Both the position numbers and the translations under genes were made by a program. From Planctomycetota bacterium (lineage in GTDB: Bacteria > Planctomycetota > Phycisphaerae > Phycisphaerales > UBA1924), in NCBI GenBank assembly GCA_018242605.1, contig JAFEBP010000023.1, positions 1 through 64,000 of the forward strand: 64,000 nucleotides of DNA. The letters run 5' to 3'. This document shows positions 41,730 to 50,637 of this stretch, in pieces. Positions within the stretch are counted from its first letter, which is position 1. Each line of letters begins with the position of its first letter. The notes beneath the pieces were generated by a model that searched no databases, was not told the DNA's origin, and saw only the letters and a list, made by a program, of their open reading frames with translations.

Positions 41730-42866
41730 GTGAAGACCTTGGCGGTCAGATGGTCGGAGCCAGTTTGGTGCATCACGCCCGCACGCGCCGCGTGCGTGGG
41801 TGTGTGTGCGCTGCTGCTCGCGGCCTGCCACCGCACACCGCCCAACGGTGAGAAGATCGCCGCGACGCTGACCTTCGGCGAGCCGGGCCTCTCTCCCGGT
41901 CAGTTCTCGTACCCGCGCGCGATGACCAACGACGGCACGTACCTGTGGGTGGTCGACAAGGCCGCCCGCGTGCAGCGCATGGACCCGGCCACCGGCGAGT
42001 CGCCCCTGGGGTGGCGGATGCCCGAGTGGAAGCTCGGCAAGCCCACCGGCATCTCAGTCTGGAAGCCCGTGGGCGGCGCCGACACCGACGAGTTGGTCTT
42101 CCTCCCCGACACCCATTACCACCGGGTGATGGTCTACCGCGTGGGCGAGCACCCCGCGCCGGATCTCGGCCCCGCCAACGACGGCACGCAGTGGGGGGGC
42201 AAGGTCACCCTCGTCGCCCGCTTCGGCGAATACGGCTCGGGCCCCGGCCAGTTCACCTACCCCACCGACGTCGCCATCCTCCCCACGCCCGACGGCAAGA
42301 GCATCGCCCGCCTGTACGTGAGCGAGTACGGCGGCACCGACCGCGTCAGCGTCTTTGAGCCCGACGGTCCCAACTGGAAGTTCTCGTTCGCGTTCGGCCG
42401 CTTCGGCTCGGGCGACCAGGCCGACCCGGTGGAGTTCAGCCGCCCGCAGTCTGTAGAGATAGATACGGCCAAGCGCGAGCTGGTCATCGCCGACGCCTGC
42501 AACCACCGCGTGGGCCGCTTCACCCTTGAGGGCCGCCTCATCGCGTGGATCGGCGGCCCCGAGCAGATGGGCTCCGGGCCCGGGCAGTTCACGTACCCCT
42601 ATGGTCTGGCCCTGCTCGGCGACGGCTCGGCGCTCGTCGCGGAGTTCGGGAACAACCGCGTGCAGCGGATCGATCTGGCGAGCGGCACCAGCATGGGGAC
42701 GTACGGACAGGCAGGGCGCGAAGCGGGGCAACTGGCAACCCCCTGGGCCGTCACCGCGCTCGCCGACTCCGCCTTCGTCCTCGACTCCGGCAACAACCGC
42801 GTGATGCGGTTCCCCAAGCCCACCTCTCGCGTCGCCGGCGCCCAGCCCACGGGGGCCCACCGATGA
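41730..42866 (+). CDS. NHL-repeat beta-propeller lipoprotein
   Basis: 378-residue lipoprotein. GTG start at 41730 with AAGGA six bases upstream; the signal peptide ends in LLLAAC, a good lipobox, giving a lipid-anchored protein. The rest is six NHL-type propeller blades; repeated signatures are FGEPGLSPGQFSYPRAM, FGEYGSGPGQFTYPTDVA, GPEQMGSGPGQFTYPYGLA. NHL propellers bind peptides, glycans or other ligands. The gene's stop overlaps the start of the next gene (ATGA), so it is the first gene of the envelope operon. It may be a sensor or scaffold (inference). Confidence 0.9.
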   Translation: MKTLAVRWSEPVWCITPARAACVGVCALLLAACHRTPPNGEKIAATLTFGEPGLSPGQFSYPRAMTNDGTYLWVVDKAARVQRMDPATGESPLGWRMPEWKLGKPTGISVWKPVGGADTDELVFLPDTHYHRVMVYRVGEHPAPDLGPANDGTQWGGKVTLVARFGEYGSGPGQFTYPTDVAILPTPDGKSIARLYVSEYGGTDRVSVFEPDGPNWKFSFAFGRFGSGDQADPVEFSRPQSVEIDTAKRELVIADACNHRVGRFTLEGRLIAWIGGPEQMGSGPGQFTYPYGLALLGDGSALVAEFGNNRVQRIDLASGTSMGTYGQAGREAGQLATPWAVTALADSAFVLDSGNNRVMRFPKPTSRVAGAQPTGAHR

Positions 42867-45800
42867 CGCCGCCCGCCGCGGCCGCCTTCGCCGCGCTCCC
42901 CTCTCTGGCCTCGATCCACGTCGGCCCGGTGCAGTTTGACGCGCCCATCTGGCTCGTGCTCATCCCCGTGCTGGGCGCGCTCTGCGTGCTCATGGCCAGC
43001 CGCAGCCTCTCGGGACTGGGGTCGGTCACGCGCTGGGTCGCCCTGGGCATCCGGCTCCTGGTCATCACCCTCATCGTCGCCGCGATCGCCGAGCCCCAGT
43101 GGCGCCGCGAATCCAAGGACGTCGCCGTCACCGTCGTCCTCGACGCCAGCCAGTCCGTGCCCTCCGCCAAGCAGAAGGACATCGACGCGTACATCGAACA
43201 GGCCGCGGCACAAACCGAAAAGAAAGACGACCGCCTAGGCGTCGTCACTGCCGCGAAAGAAGCCTTCGTCCAGGCCCTGCCCCAGCGCCTCAACCGCGGC
43301 CTCGAGCGCCAGCACGTGGGCTCCATCGACGGCACCAACCTCGCCGCGGCGGTGCGCCTCGCGCTCGCCGTGCTCCCCAAGGACGCCGCCAACCGCATCC
43401 TCCTGGCCACCGACGGCAACGAGACCGTCGGCAGCCTGCTGCAGGCGGCCGAAGCGGCCAAAGCCCTGGGCGTGCCCATCGATGTGCTGCCGATGCAGTA
43501 CAAGTACGACAACGAGGTGCTGGTGGACCGCATCGTGGCCCCCTCCTCGGCGCGCGAGGGCGAGAACATCAACCTGCGCGTCGTCCTCAAGGCGATCAAG
43601 GCCGCCAGCGGTCGGCTCACCATCCAGCAGAACGGCGAGTCGCTCGACCTGGACCCCGACAAGCCCGGCGAGTCCGCCCGCGTCACGCTCAAGGAGGGCA
43701 TCAACGTCCTCTCGCTGCCGGTGGCCAACCTGCGCTCGGGCCCGCAGAAGTTCGACGCCATCTTCGAGCCCGACGGCGACGTGGGCCGCCCCGTGGGCGA
43801 CACCATCCTCGAGAACAACAAGGCCCTGGGCGTGACGTTCGTCGCCGGCGAGGGCAAGGTGCTGGTCCTCGCCGACGATATCAAGGCCGCCGAGCACCTC
43901 GTGCAGGCGCTGGAGAGCGCCAAGATCCGCGCCGAGGTGCGCCCCAGCGAGCGCGCCCCCGCCTCGCTCACGGAGTACAACGCCTTCGACGCGGTGATCA
44001 TGGTCGATCAGTCCGCGTACGGCTACAGCCAGAAGCAGCAGGAAGAACTCCGCCAGTACGTGCACGATACCGGCGGCGGGCTCATCATGATCGGCGGCCC
44101 CAACGCCTTCGGCGCCGGCGGCTGGATCGGCTCGCCCCTCGAAGACGCCCTGCCCATCAACCTCGACATCCCCAGCAAGCGGCAGATGCCCAAGGGCGCC
44201 CTGGCCCTGGTCATCCACTCGTGCGAGATGCCCGAGGGCGTCTTCTACGGCAAGAAGGTCTGCGAGGCCGCCGTCAACTCCCTCTCGCGCCTCGACCTGG
44301 CGGGCATCGTCGAGTACGGCTGGAACGGCACGACCTCCTGGGTCCACAAGCTCGCCCCCGTGGGCGACGGCTCGGCCGTCAAGCGCAGCATCCAGAACCT
44401 GATGTTCGGCGACATGCCCGACTTCACGCCCAGCCTCCAACTGGCCTACGACGGCCTCAAGGCGTGCGACGCCGGCCAGAAGCACGTCATCATGATCTCC
44501 GACGGCGATCCGCAGATCCCGCCGGCCTCCCTGCTCGACAAGTACATCGAGGCCAAGATCACCATCAGCACCGTGGGCGTCTTCCCTCACAGCGGCGGCG
44601 ACACCAGCCGCATGAAGTACATCAGCCAGTACACCAAGGGCCGCCACTACGAGGTCAACACCCAGCAGGCCCTGGCCAGCGTCCCCCAGATCTTCATCAA
44701 GGAGGCCCAGACCGTCCGCCGCAGCCTGCTCTGGGAAGGCTCGCCCTTCACGCCCGCCTTCACGCCCGGCCTCTCCGAATCTCTCCGCGGCATCACCCAG
44801 GTGCCCCCGATCTCCGGCTACGTCGTCACCGCCGAACGCGAAGGCCTCGCGCTGGTCTCGATGAAGGGCAAGGAGGGCGACCCCATCATGGCCCAGTGGC
44901 AGTACGGCCTGGGCAAGGTGCTCGCCTTCACCAGCGACGCCGCGACGCGCTGGAACTCCTCGTGGATCGGCTGGCCCTCGTACAAGGCCTTCTGGGAGCA
45001 GAACACCCGCTGGGCGATGCGTCCGGGCGGGTCGGCGAACGTCCGCGTGATGACCGACACCAAGGGCGACTCGACCACCGTCACCGTCGAAGCCCTCGAC
45101 GCCAAGGGCGAGCGGCTCAACTTCGCGAACTTCAAGGGCCGCCTCGCGCTTCCCGACGGCAAGGGCGTCGACGTCGACCTCAAGCAGGTCGGCCCCGGCC
45201 GCTACCAGGGCACGGTGCCCACGGATCAGTCGGGCTCGTACGTGCTGAGCCTGCGCTACGCCGCGCCCGACGACAGCGTGAAGGGCGGCATCCTGGAAGG
45301 CAGCGTGCAGGCCGCCGTGACGCGCCCCTTCGCCGACGAGTTCCGCGCCATGGAGGACAACACGCCCCTGCTCACGCAGGTCGCCACCCTCACCGGCGGG
45401 CGCGTGCTGAGCTGGAACCCGCAGACCGACGACCCCTGGTCGCGCGTGGGCCTCAAGATGCCCGTGGCCCTGCGGCCGATGTGGCTCATCGTCGCGGTGC
45501 TGGCCGCGGGCCTCTTCCTGGTGGACGTGGGCGTGCGGCGCGTGCGCGTCGACATCCCCGCGATCCTGCGGTGGGTGCAGAGCCTCTTCGGCCGCGCGGG
45601 TGTCAAGGGCGGCGAGCAGTTGACGGGCCTCAAGGCCGCCCGCGAGCAGGCCAAGGCCCAGATCGCCCGGCGCGTCGGCTCCGAGCAGATCACCCCGCAC
45701 GACCTGGAAGCGCAGGCCAAGGCCGCGGTGCGGGCCTCGCAGGAAGTCGCCAAGACCAAGTTCGAAGCCACGCCCGAGAGCCTCAAGCGCTCGGTGGAGG

Positions 45801-45949
45801 CCCCGATCATCATGGGCGGGGCCGACGCCAAGCCCCAGCCCACCCAGCCCAAGGCCCGGCCCACCGATGCGCCCAAGCAGGCGCCCGGCGAGGGCATGAA
45901 CCGACTGCTCAAGGCCAAGCAGAAAGCCCGCGAAGAGATGGACGAATAG
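42863..45949 (+). CDS. VWA-domain membrane protein (Bat-type, glutamine-amidotransferase-like)
   Basis: 1028-residue membrane protein. Two N-terminal membrane segments (about 22-42, 54-74), then a von Willebrand A domain with MIDAS DASQSVPS near residue 95 and a second Asp in LLATDGNET. A middle region (about 350-480) contains GGLIMIGGPNAFGAGG, resembling the GATase-like fold found in this family, followed by a second VWA-like part (MISDGDPQIPPAS), a C-terminal membrane segment (about 870-890, MWLIVAVLAAGLFLVDVGV) and a charged Ala/Lys-rich cytoplasmic tail of about 130 residues. This type is common in planctomycete MoxR loci and is thought to receive energy or chaperoning from MoxR. Start ATG overlaps the preceding lipoprotein stop. 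Confidence 0.9.
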   Translation: MTPPAAAAFAALPSLASIHVGPVQFDAPIWLVLIPVLGALCVLMASRSLSGLGSVTRWVALGIRLLVITLIVAAIAEPQWRRESKDVAVTVVLDASQSVPSAKQKDIDAYIEQAAAQTEKKDDRLGVVTAAKEAFVQALPQRLNRGLERQHVGSIDGTNLAAAVRLALAVLPKDAANRILLATDGNETVGSLLQAAEAAKALGVPIDVLPMQYKYDNEVLVDRIVAPSSAREGENINLRVVLKAIKAASGRLTIQQNGESLDLDPDKPGESARVTLKEGINVLSLPVANLRSGPQKFDAIFEPDGDVGRPVGDTILENNKALGVTFVAGEGKVLVLADDIKAAEHLVQALESAKIRAEVRPSERAPASLTEYNAFDAVIMVDQSAYGYSQKQQEELRQYVHDTGGGLIMIGGPNAFGAGGWIGSPLEDALPINLDIPSKRQMPKGALALVIHSCEMPEGVFYGKKVCEAAVNSLSRLDLAGIVEYGWNGTTSWVHKLAPVGDGSAVKRSIQNLMFGDMPDFTPSLQLAYDGLKACDAGQKHVIMISDGDPQIPPASLLDKYIEAKITISTVGVFPHSGGDTSRMKYISQYTKGRHYEVNTQQALASVPQIFIKEAQTVRRSLLWEGSPFTPAFTPGLSESLRGITQVPPISGYVVTAEREGLALVSMKGKEGDPIMAQWQYGLGKVLAFTSDAATRWNSSWIGWPSYKAFWEQNTRWAMRPGGSANVRVMTDTKGDSTTVTVEALDAKGERLNFANFKGRLALPDGKGVDVDLKQVGPGRYQGTVPTDQSGSYVLSLRYAAPDDSVKGGILEGSVQAAVTRPFADEFRAMEDNTPLLTQVATLTGGRVLSWNPQTDDPWSRVGLKMPVALRPMWLIVAVLAAGLFLVDVGVRRVRVDIPAILRWVQSLFGRAGVKGGEQLTGLKAAREQAKAQIARRVGSEQITPHDLEAQAKAAVRASQEVAKTKFEATPESLKRSVEAPIIMGGADAKPQPTQPKARPTDAPKQAPGEGMNRLLKAKQKAREEMDE

Positions 45950-46006
45950 GAACACTCCAGACTACGACCCGCCCACAGCGACGCCCCGACCGCAAGGAAA
46001 CACGCC

Positions 46007-47056
<1,050 letters not shown>

Positions 47057-47060
47057 GCCC

Positions 47061-48608
47061 ATGACCGTCACCACGCGCCGCACACACAATTCGCCCGCCA
47101 AACGCCTGCTCCTCGCGGCGGCGATGGTCGCGTGCGCGCACGCCGCGGCGTTCGGCCACGGCATGTTCCCCAACGACGTTCCCATCGACCGCCTCATCGC
47201 CAACATCCAGAAGTACATCGACGAGCACCCCAAGGACGCCGAGGCCTACTACCGCCTCGGCCGCGCCCACACGCTCGCGCTGGAGACCCGCACCGAGTTC
47301 GTCCCCGTCTTTGAGGGCACCACACTGCCCCGCATCGCCGAGGGCTCCTGGTCCAAGCGCACCCTCAACAACGACAAGTCTCGCGCCTCCACGCCCGAGC
47401 AGATCAACGCCCACCTCGAAGCGGCGATCAAGAACCTCAACAAGGCGATCGAGCTGCGGCCTAACACCGCCAAGTACCGCCTCACCCTCGCCGCGGCTCT
47501 CGAGGCCGGCATTCCGTACACCAGCAAGACCAAGGTCTGGCCCCTCACGCCCAGCTCCACCCTGCTCCAGGCCAAGGACGACGACACCAAGGAACGCATC
47601 GCCCGCTGGAAGACGCGCTTCAACGAAGCCGCCGCGAAGGATGAAGCGCTCTCCGATCTGCTCAAGGGCCTCTCTCCCGAAGAGTGGAACGACCGCACCC
47701 GCGACACGATCGTGGCCCTCGCCATCGATTCTCGCGACCGCGAGGCGTTCGCCAAGGTCGTCGCCACGCTGCGCGAAGCCGATTGGAAGGAACAGGTCGA
47801 ACTCCAGTACTTCGCCGCGGTCTGCCTCGCACTCCCCAAGGAAGGAAAGGTCGAAGAGAAGCCCATCTGGGGCGGCCTGGAAGATTGGGTGAGTTACGAG
47901 GCCGCGACATGCTATGTCCGCTTCGTGGAGTCGCGGCCCGTGCGCCCCACGGACCATGTCCGCCTCAAGACGGCCAAGGCCATCGCCAAGGCCTTCGAGG
48001 AACTGCCCCCGCCCACGGCCATCACGCCCATCATCATCAACCCCAGCGCCAAGAGCCTCGCCGACGCCCTCGCGCCCGGAGTTTCCGTGACGTTCGATCT
48101 GGACGGCTCGGGCACGAACCGGCGCTGGCCCTGGCTCACGCCCGACACCGGCCTGCTCGTCTGGGACCCCGACCGCACCGGCCGCATCACCTCCGGCCGA
48201 CAGTTATTCGGATCGGTCTCGTGGTGGATCATGTTCGATACCGGCTACCAGGCCTTGGACGCGCTCGACGACAACCGCGACGGCCTGCTCAGCGGCGATG
48301 AACTCCGCGGCGTGCGAGTCTGGTTCGATCGCAACAGCGACGGCGCGAGCGAGTCCGGCGAGGTCGTCGATCTGGCCGCGCTGAACATCACCGCGCTCTC
48401 AACGCACGCCTCGGGATCGGACCACGGCTCACCCGTCTCGATGCGCGGCGCCACGCTCGCGAACGGCGGCACACTGCCCACGTGGGATTGGGTCACAGCG
48501 CCGCTGCCCCGGAAATCCTCATTCTCACCTGTCGCCCTGGTCGGCGTCGGCGTGCTCGGCGCCTGCCTGTGCGGCCACTTCATCCACTCCAGGAGGCTTC
48601 GCCCATGA
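47061..48608 (+). CDS. Exported TPR protein with RTX-like calcium-binding block
   Basis: 515-residue protein. A signal peptide (MTVTTRRTHNSPAKRLLLAAAMVACAHA) is followed by TPR-like helices (about 40-150, EHPKDAEAYYRLGRAHTLAL, AAIKNLNKAIELRP). Residues about 340-460 form a calcium-binding block of the kind often seen in RTX proteins: FDLDGSG, GLLVWDPDRTGRITSG, QALDALDDNRDGLLSGDE, VRVWFDRNSDGASESGEV. A C-terminal hydrophobic segment (about 485-505) with a basic end (HSRRLRP) may anchor it. It is wedged between MoxR and two lipoprotein genes. Its stop overlaps the next start. Confidence 0.85.
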   Translation: MTVTTRRTHNSPAKRLLLAAAMVACAHAAAFGHGMFPNDVPIDRLIANIQKYIDEHPKDAEAYYRLGRAHTLALETRTEFVPVFEGTTLPRIAEGSWSKRTLNNDKSRASTPEQINAHLEAAIKNLNKAIELRPNTAKYRLTLAAALEAGIPYTSKTKVWPLTPSSTLLQAKDDDTKERIARWKTRFNEAAAKDEALSDLLKGLSPEEWNDRTRDTIVALAIDSRDREAFAKVVATLREADWKEQVELQYFAAVCLALPKEGKVEEKPIWGGLEDWVSYEAATCYVRFVESRPVRPTDHVRLKTAKAIAKAFEELPPPTAITPIIINPSAKSLADALAPGVSVTFDLDGSGTNRRWPWLTPDTGLLVWDPDRTGRITSGRQLFGSVSWWIMFDTGYQALDALDDNRDGLLSGDELRGVRVWFDRNSDGASESGEVVDLAALNITALSTHASGSDHGSPVSMRGATLANGGTLPTWDWVTAPLPRKSSFSPVALVGVGVLGACLCGHFIHSRRLRP

Positions 48609-49081
48609 CGCGTCTGGCCTACATCCTCGCCCTGTTGACCTTCGCCCTCGTCGGCTGCACGACGCCCCCGGCCCTGCACGCCAACATGACCGACCCGGTC
48701 CTGCGCACCAAGCTCGCCGAGTCCTTCCAGCCCGGCATGACGCTCGACCAGGTCCAGGGCGGTTTGGACACGCTCCATATCGATCACGGCCGCCGCATGC
48801 TCTACGCCCCCGAGGGCGAGCGCCCGCAGGTGCTGCTCGCGCGGCTCTTCCCGCCCGGGGGCTTCTGGGGCGCCGAGGGCGATTCCGTCGTTGAATGGGT
48901 CGACGTGAGCTTCGTCTTTGAGCCCACCGACCACCTCTCCCGCACGCTCCTGTACCGCGACGGCATGCGGTACTTCTACGGCGATCCGGTCAACAAACCG
49001 AACCGTGAACCCATGGCCCGCTTCCCACGCTGGCCCGCGCTTCCACCCCCACCCAAGAACCCTCTCGAGGGCGCTACATAA
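48605..49081 (+). CDS. Small lipoprotein A of the envelope operon
   Basis: 158-residue lipoprotein. Signal peptide MTRLAYILALLTFALVGCTT with lipobox ALVGC. The mature part has the pattern LAESFQPGMTLDQVQGGLD, similar to small outer-membrane assembly lipoproteins of the SmpA/BamE type (GMT..QV), followed by a beta-rich region. This similarity is short. The ATG overlaps the stop of the preceding gene (ATGA), and the next lipoprotein begins 10 bp after its stop. Confidence 0.85.
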   Translation: MTRLAYILALLTFALVGCTTPPALHANMTDPVLRTKLAESFQPGMTLDQVQGGLDTLHIDHGRRMLYAPEGERPQVLLARLFPPGGFWGAEGDSVVEWVDVSFVFEPTDHLSRTLLYRDGMRYFYGDPVNKPNREPMARFPRWPALPPPPKNPLEGAT

Positions 49082-49091
49082 GGAAAGTCCC

Positions 49092-49631
49092 ATGCACGCG
49101 ATCAACCGCTCCATCTCCTGCCTCTTCCTCGCCGCCGCCGCGCTCGCGGGCGGCTGCGAGAGTTCCTCCACCATCGTCAAGAAGTCCGACCTCGTGGGCG
49201 AATGGGTCGGGCCCGCCAACCGCAAGATCGCGATCTCCGACCTGGGCGCGGAACGCTTCGAAGTTACACGCTTCGACGCCGACGCCCCCAAGGGCTTCGC
49301 CGGCAAGCTCGTCTCGGTCGACGGCTTCGAGTTCGCGCAGTTCGAGGCCGCGCGCCAGGAAGGCTCGGTCAACTCCATCAAGCCCATCTTCAGCTACATG
49401 CGGCTGGACCGCGAGGACAACCGCGTCCTGATCCGCCGCGTCAACAACACCTGGCTCAAGGCCGCCGCGGCGGAAACGCCCGGGGCCGTCTACACCGATC
49501 TGCCCAAGTCCGCCAACGGCACCGGCGGCGTCTCCTGGGACACCGAAGAGACCCGCACCAAACTCCTCCGCAAGGCCACCCTGAACCCCAACGCCTTCGC
49601 CGCCCCCGAGAGCTTCCTCCGCCTCAAGTAA
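49092..49631 (+). CDS. Small lipoprotein B of the envelope operon
   Basis: 179-residue lipoprotein. Signal peptide MHAINRSISCLFLAAAALAG with lipobox AGGC. The mature part is a beta-rich domain, SDLVGEWVGPANRKIAISDL and VSWDTEETRTKLLR, without a family I recognise. GGAAAG precedes the ATG. It sits between lipoprotein A and the DUF58 gene. Confidence 0.82.
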   Translation: MHAINRSISCLFLAAAALAGGCESSSTIVKKSDLVGEWVGPANRKIAISDLGAERFEVTRFDADAPKGFAGKLVSVDGFEFAQFEAARQEGSVNSIKPIFSYMRLDREDNRVLIRRVNNTWLKAAAAETPGAVYTDLPKSANGTGGVSWDTEETRTKLLRKATLNPNAFAAPESFLRLK

Positions 49632-49640
49632 GCACACCGC

Positions 49641-50558
49641 ATGCTCCGCACGACCAACCCAACCCGCCCCAAGGGCCTTGAAGACCTCATCGACGCCCGC
49701 CTCATCTCGAGGCTCGGCCCGCTCGACATCTCGTCGCGCAAGGTCTTCTTCGGCAAGCTGAAGGGCGAGCGGCGGAGCAAGAAGCGCGGCGAGTCCGTCG
49801 AGTTTGCCGACCACCGCGCGTACGTCAGCGGCGACGACCTGCGCCACATCGACTGGAACATCTTCGCCCGCCTCGACGGCCTTTTCATGAAGCTCTTCCT
49901 GGAGGAAGAGGATCTCTCCCTGCACATCGTCATCGACGCCAGCGCTTCCTCGGACTGCGGGGAGCCCAGCAAGTTCCTGTTCATGCAGCGCGCCGCCATG
50001 GCCATCGGGTACGTTGGCCTGGTCAACCTCAACCGCGTCGCCGCCACCGCCATGGGCGAGGGCGACATCGCCGGCCACATCCGCGACCTCCGCGGCCGCC
50101 GCCGAACGCAGGACCTGGCCCGGTTCATCTGCTCCCTGGAGCCCACCGGCTCCTTCTCCTTCCGCGCCGCCGCCGAACGCATCGTGATGTCCCGAAGGGG
50201 CAAGGGCATCATGCTCGTCTTCTCCGACTTCTTCTTCAAGGAGGGCTTCGAGCAGGGCCTGCGCATGCTCGTGGGCCGCGGCTACGACGTCTACGTCGTC
50301 CAGGTGCTCAGCCCGCAGGAGATCGACCCCCCGCTCACGGGCGACCTGCGCCTCAAGGACGTGGAAGACAACGACCTGGCCGAGATCACCGTCTCCGCCC
50401 CGCTGCTCAAGAAGTACAAGGCCAACCTCAACGCCTACTGCGCCACCCTCCAGAACTTCTGCGCCCGGCGCGAGATGAACTTCATCTCCATCCGCAGCGA
50501 TACCCCCGTGGACACGCTCATCCTCGACTACCTGCGTCAGAAGGGGGTCATCCGGTGA
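49641..50558 (+). CDS. DUF58 domain protein
   Basis: 305-residue DUF58 protein, a VWA-like family usually encoded next to MoxR and Bat-type VWA genes. Characteristic block RAYVSGDDLRHIDWNIFARL (about 56-75); VWA fold follows (LHIVIDASASSDCG, IMLVFSDFFFKEG). Predicted cytoplasmic, possibly an adaptor between MoxR and membrane VWA proteins. Start ATG 49641 lies 10 bp after lipoprotein B. Confidence 0.93.
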   Translation: MLRTTNPTRPKGLEDLIDARLISRLGPLDISSRKVFFGKLKGERRSKKRGESVEFADHRAYVSGDDLRHIDWNIFARLDGLFMKLFLEEEDLSLHIVIDASASSDCGEPSKFLFMQRAAMAIGYVGLVNLNRVAATAMGEGDIAGHIRDLRGRRRTQDLARFICSLEPTGSFSFRAAAERIVMSRRGKGIMLVFSDFFFKEGFEQGLRMLVGRGYDVYVVQVLSPQEIDPPLTGDLRLKDVEDNDLAEITVSAPLLKKYKANLNAYCATLQNFCARREMNFISIRSDTPVDTLILDYLRQKGVIR

Positions 50559-50637
50559 GAGTGAGCCGCACCGTCCATCGCTCCGCCTCCGCGGTCTCCT
50601 CTTCACGCGCCGTGATTCTGGTCGTGGGGGTGTCCCC

